Source: Ignavibacteria bacterium CG1_02_37_35 (lineage in GTDB: Bacteria; Bacteroidota; Ignavibacteria; Ignavibacteriales; Ignavibacteriaceae). From it: 34,105 nt of DNA. Location: the NCBI GenBank assembly GCA_001871325.1, contig MNVA01000242.1, forward strand, positions 1 through 34,105, given 5' to 3'. The position numbers were made by a program, and so were the translations under genes. Positions 16,439 to 24,407 of this stretch are shown piece by piece (the first letter of the stretch is position 1; each line of letters begins with the position of its first letter). The notes below the pieces were generated by a model that searched no databases, was not told where the DNA came from, and was given only the letters and a program-made list of their open reading frames with translations.

Positions 16439-17989
16439 ATGAAGACACAAATAGAAATAGCGCTCCTTCCTGAAAATGCATTGTCGGATTCAGCCATCCG
16501 TTCTGAAATTTCAGATCAATTACAGATATCAGCAGAAGAAATAAATGCTGTGCGGCTTGTCCGCCGTTCTATTGATGCGCGAAAATTTCCTGTCTACAAA
16601 TTACTTCTGGATGTATATGTGAATGAGACTCCGACCGAAGAAAACCCATTTATTAATTATAAACCGGTAACCGGAAAGAAAAAAGTTGCAGTAGTAGGAT
16701 TTGGACCAGCAGGAATGTTTGCCGCGCTTCGTTTACTTGAACTTGGAATTAAGCCGGTAATTGTCGAACGGGGGAAGGATGTACGTGGGAGAAGACGCGA
16801 TATTAAACAACTTATGGTGGATCGGCTGGTAAACCCTAATTCAAATTATTGTTTTGGAGAAGGTGGAGCCGGTACGTTCAGCGATGGAAAACTTTACACC
16901 CGCGCAACGAAAAGGGGAGACGTGAAGAAAATTCTACGCATCTTTGTTCAACACGGAGCTGCAGAAGATATTTTAGTTGATACACATCCACACCTTGGTT
17001 CAAATAAATTGCCGGAAATTGTCTCCTCCATCAGAGAAACTATTTTGCGATGCGGTGGAGAAATTCACTTTGAATCTCGCGTAACAGATTTCATTTTAAA
17101 AGATAAAAAGATACTCGGCGTTGTTTTGAATGGCAATGAAGAGTTGCTTGCTGATTCAGTTTTGTTAGCAACGGGACATTCGGCTCGCGATATTTTCTCA
17201 CTTCTTCAAGCAAAGAATATTTTGCTTGAACAGAAATCTTTTGCAATGGGTGTTCGTATTGAGCATCCGCAGGCATTGATAAACGAAATGCAATATCACA
17301 CGAAACAAAAAAACGAATATTTACCTTCGGCGAATTATAGTTTAGCTTGTCAGGTAAATAACCGGGGTGTTTTCTCTTTTTGCATGTGTCCCGGTGGGAT
17401 AATCGTTCCAGCTTCAACCGCTCCGGACGAATTAGTTGTAAATGGGATGTCGATTTCCAAAAGAAATTCTCCCTTCGCAAATTCCGGTTTTGTAGTTTCG
17501 GTTGAGCCGGAAGATTTTAAACCGTACGAAAAATTTGGTCCGTTTGCAGGAATGATGTATCAGAAAGAAATTGAGCATGTAGCGTTTGAAGCCGGAGGAA
17601 GCAATCAAACGGCACCGGCGCAAAGAGTTACTGATTTTTTAAAGGATAAAATTTCTTCATCACTGCCGAAGTCATCTTATTTCCCTGGAACGGTTTCTTC
17701 TCCGCTCCACACAATTTTACCGCAGGCAATTGTGCAAAGACTAAAAGAGGGATTTGTTCAATTTAATAATAAGATGAGAGGCTTCATTACAGAAGAGGCT
17801 CAAATGCTTGCCGCTGAAACGAGGACAAGCTCGCCGGTACGCATCCCTCGTGATAAAGAAACGTATATGCATAAAGAAATTACGGGATTATTTCCCGCCG
17901 GTGAAGGAGCCGGTTACGCGGGAGGAATTATGTCGTCTGCGATGGATGGAGAAAATTGTGCTGATGCGGTGGCGAGGTTTTTAAAGTAG
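16439..17989 (+). CDS. FAD-dependent dehydrogenase of the COG2509 type
   Basis: 516 residues. An N-terminal ~85-residue alpha/beta domain (MKTQIEIALLPENALSDSAI, LQISAEEINAVRLVRRSIDAR) precedes a Rossmann dinucleotide motif VGFGPAGMFAALRLLELG at about 86-103. The family-specific block NYCFGEGGAGTFSDGKLYTR follows, then CMCPGG and the second FAD motif GLFPAGEGAGYAGGIMSSAMDG near the end. The fold is that of two-dinucleotide-binding flavoproteins; COG2509 members are widespread but their substrate is unsettled. The protein has no signal peptide, so it is cytoplasmic. It stands alone between two heptamer-repeat regions. The family is confident; the reaction is unknown. Confidence 0.88.
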   Translation: MKTQIEIALLPENALSDSAIRSEISDQLQISAEEINAVRLVRRSIDARKFPVYKLLLDVYVNETPTEENPFINYKPVTGKKKVAVVGFGPAGMFAALRLLELGIKPVIVERGKDVRGRRRDIKQLMVDRLVNPNSNYCFGEGGAGTFSDGKLYTRATKRGDVKKILRIFVQHGAAEDILVDTHPHLGSNKLPEIVSSIRETILRCGGEIHFESRVTDFILKDKKILGVVLNGNEELLADSVLLATGHSARDIFSLLQAKNILLEQKSFAMGVRIEHPQALINEMQYHTKQKNEYLPSANYSLACQVNNRGVFSFCMCPGGIIVPASTAPDELVVNGMSISKRNSPFANSGFVVSVEPEDFKPYEKFGPFAGMMYQKEIEHVAFEAGGSNQTAPAQRVTDFLKDKISSSLPKSSYFPGTVSSPLHTILPQAIVQRLKEGFVQFNNKMRGFITEEAQMLAAETRTSSPVRIPRDKETYMHKEITGLFPAGEGAGYAGGIMSSAMDGENCADAVARFLK

Positions 17990-17990
17990 A

Positions 17991-18018
17991 AAGTTTCAAG
18001 TGGAAAGTGGAAAGTTGA
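17991..18018 (+). repeat. Heptamer tandem repeat (AAGTGGA type)
   Basis: Beginning one base after the stop of the FAD oxidoreductase gene, four 7-base units read AAGTTTC, AAGTGGA, AAGTGGA, AAGTTGA. The sequence differs from the array at 16311 but the period is the same. Confidence 0.8.
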
Positions 18019-18037
18019 ATTAGAAATAAATAGTTTT

Positions 18038-18072
18038 TAATTCCTAATTCAACCTTCCTAATTCCTAATTAA
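18038..18072 (+). repeat. Heptamer tandem repeat (TAATTCC type) beside efp 3' end
   Basis: Five 7-base units TAATTCC, TAATTCA, ACCTTCC, TAATTCC, TAATTAA, ending six bases before the efp stop codon. On the opposite strand the unit reads GGAATTA, the same heptamer found after nuoD at 33998. Confidence 0.8.
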
Positions 18073-18077
18073 AAGAG

Positions 18078-18641
18078 TTATCCTTTTACTCTCTCAACAT
18101 AACTTCCGGTGCGAGTATCAATCTTAAGTAATTCACCTTCGTTTATAAATAACGGAACGTTTATTGTTGCGCCGGTTTCTAATTTTGCAGGTTTCGTTAC
18201 ATTGGAAACGGTATCGCCCTTTGCTCCCGGTTCCACGGAAACTACTTTAAGATTTATAAAAATCGGAATATCAACGCTGATAATTTCTTCTCCGTTAAAA
18301 AGAATTTCAACTTCTTCGTTTTCTTTCAAGTAATTAATCCCGTCACCGATGTGAGCAGAAGGGACATTGATCTGTTCATACGTGCCGTTATCCATGCATA
18401 CCAAATGCTCCCCATCGCGGTAAAGATATTGATATTTTCTTCTTTCGACGCGGACGATATCAAGCGTTTCGCCGGAACGGAAGGTGTTGTCCAAAACTTT
18501 TCCGCTGCGCAGATTTTTTAACATCGTACGAACAAAAGCTCCGCCTTTGCCAGGCTTTACGTGTTGAAATTCAATGACGGTGTAGAGGTCATTTTTAAAT
18601 TTAATGATTAATCCATTTCTGAAATCGGCTGTTGTTGCCAT
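18078..18641 (-). CDS. efp: Elongation factor P
   Basis: 187 residues, the standard EF-P length, with three OB/KOW-type beta domains. EF-P enters the ribosomal E site and relieves stalling at polyproline stretches. The N-terminal domain is typical: MATTADFRNGLIIKF, then HVKPGKGGAFVRTMLKN. The tip of the loop carries Lys32 in PGKGG, the usual site of lysyl modification or, in some lineages, left bare; no modifying enzyme (EpmA/EpmB) is in this window. The C-terminal domain ends with the expected VPLFINEGELLKIDTRTGSYVERVKG type of block. A good Shine-Dalgarno (AAAGGAG) lies 10 bases before the ATG. It follows the tyrA gene by 143 bases on the same strand; that gap has an inverted repeat and may hold its own promoter. 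Confidence 0.97.
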   Translation of the reverse strand: MATTADFRNGLIIKFKNDLYTVIEFQHVKPGKGGAFVRTMLKNLRSGKVLDNTFRSGETLDIVRVERRKYQYLYRDGEHLVCMDNGTYEQINVPSAHIGDGINYLKENEEVEILFNGEEIISVDIPIFINLKVVSVEPGAKGDTVSNVTKPAKLETGATINVPLFINEGELLKIDTRTGSYVERVKG

Positions 18642-18720
18642 GAAGGAACTTCTCCTTTAGTTATAAAAAAATCTAATTTTACTATTTGATCGCTTGTAGG
18701 AATTAAGCACAACTAGAGCC

Positions 18721-18761
18721 AATCCGTAAGCTTGAAAAATGTTTCTGCAAAATTACGGATT
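18721..18761 (-). promoter_or_regulatory. Inverted repeat around a possible efp promoter element
   Basis: AATCCGTAA (18721-18729) and its perfect complement TTACGGATT (18753-18761) are separated by 23 bases. On the minus strand a TAATTTTG box (18748-18755), matching the Bacteroidota -7 consensus TAnnTTTG, overlaps one arm. The expected TTG about 20 bases upstream is not present (TTC instead). It could be an operator over the efp promoter, or a weak terminator of the tyrA operon (no T run seen). Confidence 0.4.
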
Positions 18762-18784
18762 TACCATGTTTTTCCGAAATGAAA

Positions 18785-19852
18785 TCACCTGGTTTTGAAC
18801 CCGACTTGTTCAATCAATCCTTTAGCTTTTTTTGCTATCTCTTTGGTATCAAATGAAAGCCGCATCGTTCCGCCGGTTCCTTCGCGCATTTTGAGAATTT
18901 CAACATCCTTAATGCTTATATTGTTCCGGAAAAGGATTTCCGCCATTTTAAATAAAACTCCCGGCTCATCTTTCACAAAGATGAAAATGTCGGAGAGGGG
19001 ATTGAGAAATCCTTTTGAGTTTTTGGGAATTTCATCCCGTTTTTCTTTAGCTTTTTCAAATGCAAGTTTAAGAGAAGAAAAATCCTCTTTTTCAATTGAA
19101 GTTGAAATGTCCGCAATTGTTTTTTGAAATTTAGTCAGCGCCGTTAGGATATGTATCCGATTTTTACGAATGATCTGTTCCCAAATTAAAAAATCACTTG
19201 AAGCGATACGCGTTAAATCTCTAAAACCACCGGCGGCAAAATCCTTAAACGCATGTTGATCTCCGTTTAACGCAGCATTAACAAGCGAAACCGCAACAAG
19301 CTGCGGCAGATGACTCACATTCGCAACGATTGTATCATGCAGCGACGCATCTAAAAATTTTATTTTCGCGCCAATTGCGGTTAGCAAATCGATCAACGTT
19401 TGAGAGGATGGAAGTTCAGCTTCTTTTCCCGTTAAAATGTAAATAGCATTTTCAAAAAGAATTGGATCTGAATTTTCAAAACCACCTTTTTCTTTTCCCG
19501 TCATGGGGTGTCCGCCGATGTACTTTCCATCGCTCTGCAGAAGATCCCATTTTTTTTCGAGAACTCTTTTTACACTGCAAACATCAGTGATAATAGAGCC
19601 GGATTTAACAACCGGGGCAAGTCTTTCAATTTCTTGGATTGAAAGTTCGGTGGGAAGGCAGAGAAAAACAACATCGGAATCTTTCACATCAATTGAGGAA
19701 AGGAGTTGTTCATCAATTACATTCTCAGCGAATGCTTGCGCAGTAATTTCCGGTAGATCAAAACCGGAAATAAAAATATCAGGGCGGACATTTTTTATCG
19801 CCTTTGCAAGCGAACCGCCGATTAGTCCGAGTCCGAGAATAGCGATCTTCAT
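18785..19852 (-). CDS. tyrA: Prephenate dehydrogenase with C-terminal ACT domain
   Basis: 355 residues. Converts prephenate to 4-hydroxyphenylpyruvate with NAD(P), the step leading to tyrosine. The N-terminus has the Rossmann motif GLGLIGGSLA; the catalytic region contains GGHPMTGKEKGGFENSD and NVSHLPQLVAVSL. Residues from about 285 (DIFIFVKDEPGVLFKMAEIL ... RLSFDTKEI) form an ACT domain, likely for feedback by an aromatic amino acid. The ATG directly abuts the stop codon of the DAHP synthase gene with no gap, so the two are translationally coupled; together they form a first-and-last-step pair for tyrosine. Last gene of the mutS-lipoprotein-DAHP synthase-tyrA run. Confidence 0.93.
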   Translation of the reverse strand: MKIAILGLGLIGGSLAKAIKNVRPDIFISGFDLPEITAQAFAENVIDEQLLSSIDVKDSDVVFLCLPTELSIQEIERLAPVVKSGSIITDVCSVKRVLEKKWDLLQSDGKYIGGHPMTGKEKGGFENSDPILFENAIYILTGKEAELPSSQTLIDLLTAIGAKIKFLDASLHDTIVANVSHLPQLVAVSLVNAALNGDQHAFKDFAAGGFRDLTRIASSDFLIWEQIIRKNRIHILTALTKFQKTIADISTSIEKEDFSSLKLAFEKAKEKRDEIPKNSKGFLNPLSDIFIFVKDEPGVLFKMAEILFRNNISIKDVEILKMREGTGGTMRLSFDTKEIAKKAKGLIEQVGFKTR

Positions 19853-20869
19853 TTATGCAATTTTTCTTCCGATTACTTCTGCAATAAGCCGAATTTGTTT
19901 CATCAACTCCATGAATTGTTCAGGCAATAACGCCTGCGGTCCATCGCTTAATGCTTTTTCCGGTTGATGATGAACTTCCACCATCAACGCATCGGCACCT
20001 GCGGCGACAGCTGCGCGCGCCATCGGCAAAACTTTATCACGTAAGCCTGTTGCATGCGAAGGATCGGCGACAACAGGTAAATGGCTTTTTTTCTGCAGAA
20101 CAGGAATTGCGGAAAGATCAAACGTGTTTCTTGTTGCAGTCTCAAACGTTCTTATTCCACGCTCGCATAGCATAATTTCTTTATTCCCGTTCGATAAAAT
20201 ATACTCGGCAGACATCAGCCATTCTTCAATCGTTGCAGAAAGTCCACGCTTTAACATAATGGGAATATTTGTTTTGCCAAGTTCTTTCAGCAAGGAAAAG
20301 TTTTGCATATTCCTGGCGCCAATTTGGTAGATGTCAGTATATTTTCCTATCAAATCTATTTGTGCAATTTCCATTACTTCGGTGATCACCAAGAGATGAT
20401 AAGCGTCGGCAGCTTTGCGGATAAGTTTCAAACCTTCCTCGCCCATTCCCTGAAAAGCGTAAGGAGAAGTGCGCGGTTTAAAAGCTCCGCCGCGTAAAAT
20501 TTTCGCACCGGATTTTGAAACAATTTCTGCAAGAGTAAAAATTTGTTCCTCACTTTCGATAGAGCAGGGACCGGCTATCATCATTACTTCGTTCCCGCCG
20601 ATCGAAATTCCTTTAATATTTATAACGGTATTTTCTTTTTGAAAACTCCGGCTAGCAAGTTTATAGGGTTCTGTTATTCGGTAAACTTCTGCAACGCCGT
20701 CAATAATTTTTACGTTGCGCGTGTCAAAATCCGGCTTTACTCCGATCGCGCCGAGCACAATTTGTTCAACTCCGGTTGATTTATGAACGGCGAATCCGAA
20801 ATCTTCCAAATGCTTTATTATATTTTCAATCTGTTTATCTGCAATATTTTTTTCTAATACAATGACCAT
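19853..20869 (-). CDS. aroF: 3-deoxy-7-phosphoheptulonate (DAHP) synthase, type I-beta with N-terminal regulatory domain
   Basis: 338 residues. Condenses erythrose-4-phosphate and phosphoenolpyruvate, the entry step of the shikimate pathway. Residues 1-70 form the ferredoxin-like domain ([20 protein letters not shown] ... QIVLGAIG) known from the Thermotoga-type enzyme, where it mediates tyrosine feedback. The barrel shows AGPCSIES with metal-ligand Cys102, [50 protein letters not shown] and DPSHATG. All expected active-site blocks are present. It is immediately followed by tyrA without a spacer and preceded after 57 bases by a lipoprotein gene. The symbol is the conventional one; paralogues elsewhere in the genome cannot be excluded. 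Confidence 0.94.
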   Translation of the reverse strand: MVIVLEKNIADKQIENIIKHLEDFGFAVHKSTGVEQIVLGAIGVKPDFDTRNVKIIDGVAEVYRITEPYKLASRSFQKENTVINIKGISIGGNEVMMIAGPCSIESEEQIFTLAEIVSKSGAKILRGGAFKPRTSPYAFQGMGEEGLKLIRKAADAYHLLVITEVMEIAQIDLIGKYTDIYQIGARNMQNFSLLKELGKTNIPIMLKRGLSATIEEWLMSAEYILSNGNKEIMLCERGIRTFETATRNTFDLSAIPVLQKKSHLPVVADPSHATGLRDKVLPMARAAVAAGADALMVEVHHQPEKALSDGPQALLPEQFMELMKQIRLIAEVIGRKIA

Positions 20870-20926
20870 TTTTCACCAATTACTTTTTTTGTTTTTGAAT
20901 TTCACTTTCAATATAAAGTGATGTTG

Positions 20927-21538
20927 TTAGTTATGAAAATTTTTCTCACCCGCTTTTACGGCAATGTCAAGATAATCATCTTTTGTTGGAACGGCGCAAG
21001 AATATTTTGGGCTGTAAGAACAATACGGGCTATAAGCGAGATTAAAATCAATAGTGTAAAGAAAATTGTTATCCGCATTTAATTCAAAATCCAGGTACCT
21101 GCCGACTCCATAAGTTTCTTCACCTGTAGTTTTATCTGTAAACCAAAGGCTGTAATAGTTTTCCCCGCTTCGCGATGTTCCGTTGTAAACGTTCATTTTA
21201 TAATTTTTATTCTGAAAAGAAATAGTAACGTAACCGTAACGGACAACTTTTCTTTCTTCGCCTTTAGTACCGTAAACGGAAATAGTGTCTTTCGATTCAA
21301 ATTCAGTCAGCTTGCTTTTGAAAACAAAATCGGGATCAATATCAAAATATTTCAACGGTTCAAAATGCTGTTTCGGCTCTTGATTAAAGGGCGAATCAGC
21401 ATCGTTCTTCATCGCTTCGTCTTTTTCTTTTCTCTGCTGCTCAATCGAAGCGATATACTTTTGTTGTTCAGGTGTATATTGCTTGCCGCACGAAACAAGA
21501 AACAAAACGAGCAGCAACAAAACAATTTTACTTTTCAT
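20927..21538 (-). CDS. DUF1684 lipoprotein
   Basis: 203 residues from ATG 21538 (an in-frame TTG lies six bases upstream). A lipoprotein signal peptide MKSKIVLLLLVLFLVSCGK places the lipid-bearing cysteine at position 17. The mature part is charged and Gln/Lys-rich, then the DUF1684 domain: FDIDPDFVFKSKL, YYSLWFTDKTTGEETYGVGRYLDF, and the very characteristic end IDFNLAYSPYCSYSPKYSCAVP ... VKAGEK. The domain's function is unknown. The start codon overlaps the 3' end of mutS by 11 bases, so the gene is read as part of the mutS operon. The link to DNA repair or aromatic synthesis is probably only transcriptional. Confidence 0.88.
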   Translation of the reverse strand: MKSKIVLLLLVLFLVSCGKQYTPEQQKYIASIEQQRKEKDEAMKNDADSPFNQEPKQHFEPLKYFDIDPDFVFKSKLTEFESKDTISVYGTKGEERKVVRYGYVTISFQNKNYKMNVYNGTSRSGENYYSLWFTDKTTGEETYGVGRYLDFELNADNNFLYTIDFNLAYSPYCSYSPKYSCAVPTKDDYLDIAVKAGEKNFHN

Positions 21539-24137
21539 CTTCAACTTTCTTTTTCATATCGTGCAAATAAGTCAGCGCCTGCAACGGAGTTAGAGTATTA
21601 ACTTCCAACTCTTTTATTTCATCCCGGAACTTATCGTCTTTAAACTCAAACATATTGATCTGTGTGTCGTCTTTCTGTTTTAGTTTTGCGAGACGTTCTT
21701 TTTTAAGTTCGTAGGGAGTTAATTCTTTCCCTTCGAGGTTGAATAAAATTTCTTTTGCGCGGTCGGTAACAAATTTTGGCAAGCCCGCCATTTGTGCGAC
21801 TTGAATTCCGTAACTGTGGTCAGCTCTACCGGGATTTACTTTGTGCAGAAAAATTACTTTGTCGTCATACTCGCGAACTTCAACTTTATAATTTTTTATT
21901 CGCGGGAAAAGATCGGACATTTCGTTTAGCTCGTGATAATGCGTTGCGAAAAGTGTCTTTGCAGCGATATCGGAGTTTTCGTGCAGAAATTCAGTGATCG
22001 CCCAGGCGATGGAAATTCCGTCAAACGTTGAAGTCCCTCGTCCGATTTCATCAAGCAGAATTAAACTTTTTGCAGTCGCATTATTTATGATGTTTGCTGC
22101 TTCCTGCATTTCAACAAGGAAGGTGCTTTCACCCGCGGAGATATTATCACTTGCGCCGACGCGTGTAAAAATTCTATCCACTAATCCAATAGTTGCTTCT
22201 TTCGCCGGAACAAACGAACCGATTTGTGCTAACAAAACCAACAGTCCGATTTGCCGGAGATAAACGGATTTACCCGCCATATTTGGTCCGGTTAATAAAA
22301 TGATCTGCTGTTCTTCGTTGTTCAGTTTGCAGTTGTTGGGAGTAAATTTTTCACCCGGCGGTAAGATGCGCTCAACAACCGGATGCCGCCCTTCTTTAAT
22401 TTCTAAAATTGTCGAGTTATCAACCAGCGGTTTAACATAATTATACTGTTCTGCAATTTCAGCGAACGAAAGAAAACAATCGAGCATTGCAATGAGTCGT
22501 GCATTGTTCTGAATAGTTTCGGCAAATGAGGAAACATATAAACGGAGTTCGTTAAAAAGCTGGGATTCAAGTTCGTAAATTTTATCTTCGGCGTTCAATA
22601 CTTTTTCTTCGTATTCTTTTAAATCGGGAGTGATATACCGCTCAGAATTTACAAGTGTTTGCTTGCGAATATAATCAGCCGGAATTTTATCTTTGTGCGT
22701 GTTGCTTATTTCAATGTAGTAACCGAACACACGGTTGTAATTTATTTTAAGCGATGAAATTCCCGATTTTTCCCGCTCGGTTTTTTGCAGATTTGCGATC
22801 CAATCTTTTCCGTGAAGAGAAATATCACGAAGCTCATCAAGCTCTGCGCTGTAATTGCTGTGGATAACGCCTCCATCAACAAGAGAGAGAGGTGGTGAAT
22901 CAACCAACGCAAGTTGAATTTTTTCCGCCAATTGTTCCAGTGGTTCAATTTGCTGATAGATTTGTGAAAGCGCTTTTGATTCAGCACCGGATAGTAATTC
23001 TTTTAGATTAGGAATTTTTTTAAGCGAAGTTTTTAAAAAAACAAGTTCGCGCGGATTTGCTCTGCCGGTACAAATTTTTGAAACTAATCTTTCGAGATCA
23101 CCTATTTCTTTCAATTCAAGAAAAAGTTTCTTTCTGATTTCTCTTTTATTTACAAACTCGTCAACTGCGTTTTGCCGCGCCAGAATCGGTTCCAATTTTT
23201 TTAACGGAGCGGAAACCCATTTCTTTAATAATCTTCCACCCATTGCAGTTTCTGTTTTATCAAGAATTGAAATAAGCGAACCCTCGCGTCCGCCGTCCTG
23301 CATCGAAAAAATAATTTCAAGATTCCGCTTTGTTGAGTGAGCCAAAAGCATATAATCGGATGGATTATAAAGCGAAACTTTATTTAAGTGGGAAAGATTT
23401 GCCTTCTGAGTTTCCTGCAAATAATTGAGAATTCCGCCGGCGGCAATTACTCCGGCGTTTAATTTTTCAATTCCAAATCCTTTAAGGTTTACCGTTTTGA
23501 ACTGCATCAGTAAAAGTTCTTTTGCGTATTCAAAATTGAAGATCCAATCGTCAAGTTTTGTAATTCGGATTGAAGAATTGATGGAAGTAATTACGGGGGC
23601 AAATTCTTCCTTCATTTTTTTAGAAAGAAGAATCTCAGCCGGTGAGATCAATTCAATCTGCTGTTTTAAATGGTTTGCCGGAACTTCATACACCTTAAAT
23701 TCGCCTGTGGAAATATCGCAAAAAGAAATGCCGGCAATTTCATCTTTTATTATAAACGAAAAAAGATAATTATTCTTTTTATGGTCAAGCAGCTTATCGG
23801 TGAATGCAACTCCGGGAGTAACGACTTCAATAACTTCCCGTTTAACAAGTCCTTTGGCAAATTTCGGATTTTCCGTCTGTTCACAAATGGCAACGCGGTA
23901 ACCGGCACGAACAAGTTTTGGTAAATAAGTATCAATTGCGTGATGAGGAAAACCGGCGAGTGGTACGTCTCCGGCAGCTCCGTTTGCACGCCGGGTTAAA
24001 GTAATTCCAAGTACTTTTGACGCGGTTTTTGCATCTTCTTCAAAAGTTTCAAAAAAGTCACCGACGCGGAACAGTAATATCGTATCGGGATGCGCTTCTT
24101 TAATTTTAAGATATTGAGCCATTAAGGGAGTTTGCAT
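21528..24137 (-). CDS. mutS: DNA mismatch repair protein MutS
   Basis: 869 residues, full length for bacterial MutS. The N-terminal mismatch-binding domain starts PLMAQYLKIKEAHPDTILLF and carries GDFFETF, where the usual reading is GDFYExF; the mismatch-contacting Phe and Glu are kept. Connector, lever and clamp domains follow, then the ATPase: GPNMAGKSVYLRQIGLLVLL near residue 615 (Walker A), the STFLVEMQEAANIINNAT signature, LILLDEIGRGTSTFDGISIA (Walker B) and FATHYHEL. A C-terminal helix-turn-helix region and short charged tail end the protein. It recognises mismatches and recruits MutL. A consensus promoter lies at 24167-24197 on the same strand. First gene of a four-gene minus-strand run. 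Confidence 0.98.
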   Translation of the reverse strand: MQTPLMAQYLKIKEAHPDTILLFRVGDFFETFEEDAKTASKVLGITLTRRANGAAGDVPLAGFPHHAIDTYLPKLVRAGYRVAICEQTENPKFAKGLVKREVIEVVTPGVAFTDKLLDHKKNNYLFSFIIKDEIAGISFCDISTGEFKVYEVPANHLKQQIELISPAEILLSKKMKEEFAPVITSINSSIRITKLDDWIFNFEYAKELLLMQFKTVNLKGFGIEKLNAGVIAAGGILNYLQETQKANLSHLNKVSLYNPSDYMLLAHSTKRNLEIIFSMQDGGREGSLISILDKTETAMGGRLLKKWVSAPLKKLEPILARQNAVDEFVNKREIRKKLFLELKEIGDLERLVSKICTGRANPRELVFLKTSLKKIPNLKELLSGAESKALSQIYQQIEPLEQLAEKIQLALVDSPPLSLVDGGVIHSNYSAELDELRDISLHGKDWIANLQKTEREKSGISSLKINYNRVFGYYIEISNTHKDKIPADYIRKQTLVNSERYITPDLKEYEEKVLNAEDKIYELESQLFNELRLYVSSFAETIQNNARLIAMLDCFLSFAEIAEQYNYVKPLVDNSTILEIKEGRHPVVERILPPGEKFTPNNCKLNNEEQQIILLTGPNMAGKSVYLRQIGLLVLLAQIGSFVPAKEATIGLVDRIFTRVGASDNISAGESTFLVEMQEAANIINNATAKSLILLDEIGRGTSTFDGISIAWAITEFLHENSDIAAKTLFATHYHELNEMSDLFPRIKNYKVEVREYDDKVIFLHKVNPGRADHSYGIQVAQMAGLPKFVTDRAKEILFNLEGKELTPYELKKERLAKLKQKDDTQINMFEFKDDKFRDEIKELEVNTLTPLQALTYLHDMKKKVEDEK

Positions 24138-24166
24138 AGCACTTCATTTAGTTCAAAATAGTGAAA

Positions 24167-24197
24167 CAAATTTACCGTAAACTTAACGGATTTGCAA
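24167..24197 (-). promoter_or_regulatory. Bacteroidota-type promoter for mutS
   Basis: On the minus strand, TTG (24195-24197) is followed after exactly 20 bases by TAAATTTG (24167-24174), a full match to the Bacteroidota sigma consensus TTG-N19-21-TAnnTTTG. The transcription start would fall near 24160, about 20 bases before the mutS ATG. Confidence 0.8.
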
Positions 24198-24293
24198 TTT
24201 TCGGAGGCGGTTTCAATTAATTTCTATTAGACAAAAGTGAATGGGAAGATAACCTTTTTCCATTCTCCATTTTTTTTAGAAGGATGTGACATG

Positions 24294-24388
24294 ATTAAAT
24301 ACAGTTGAACATAATTAAACATAGTTAATTATAATAAATCATAATTAAAGGAAAAGCCTTATATTTAATTATAAAATTTTATAATTAA
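24294..24388 (+). promoter_or_regulatory. Phased ATTAA/TTAAT operator-like array with 24-bp perfect palindrome upstream of fic
   Basis: ATTAA occurs at 24294, 24314, 24344 and 24384 (spacings 20, 30 and 40), and the inverted TTAAT at 24325 and 24365 (spacing 40), so same-orientation sites lie on the same DNA face. The last two, TTAAT 24365 and ATTAA 24384, are the ends of a perfect 24-bp palindrome at 24365-24388 centred on AAAATTTT. ATTAAAYAYAGTT-type sequences also repeat at 24294 and 24314. The block ends 8-20 bases before the fic start. The Fic protein has a C-terminal winged-helix-like region that could bind here; that is inference, and the region is very AT-rich. Confidence 0.5.
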
Positions 24389-24407
24389 GAGAAAAGTGCG
24401 AAAATCA

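Noticed and set aside
21528-24137. MutS with an altered mismatch-reading motif (FFE in place of FYE)
   Set aside because: The Phe and Glu that contact the mismatch are kept; the middle Tyr-to-Phe change is mild and not a sign of a divergent MutS.
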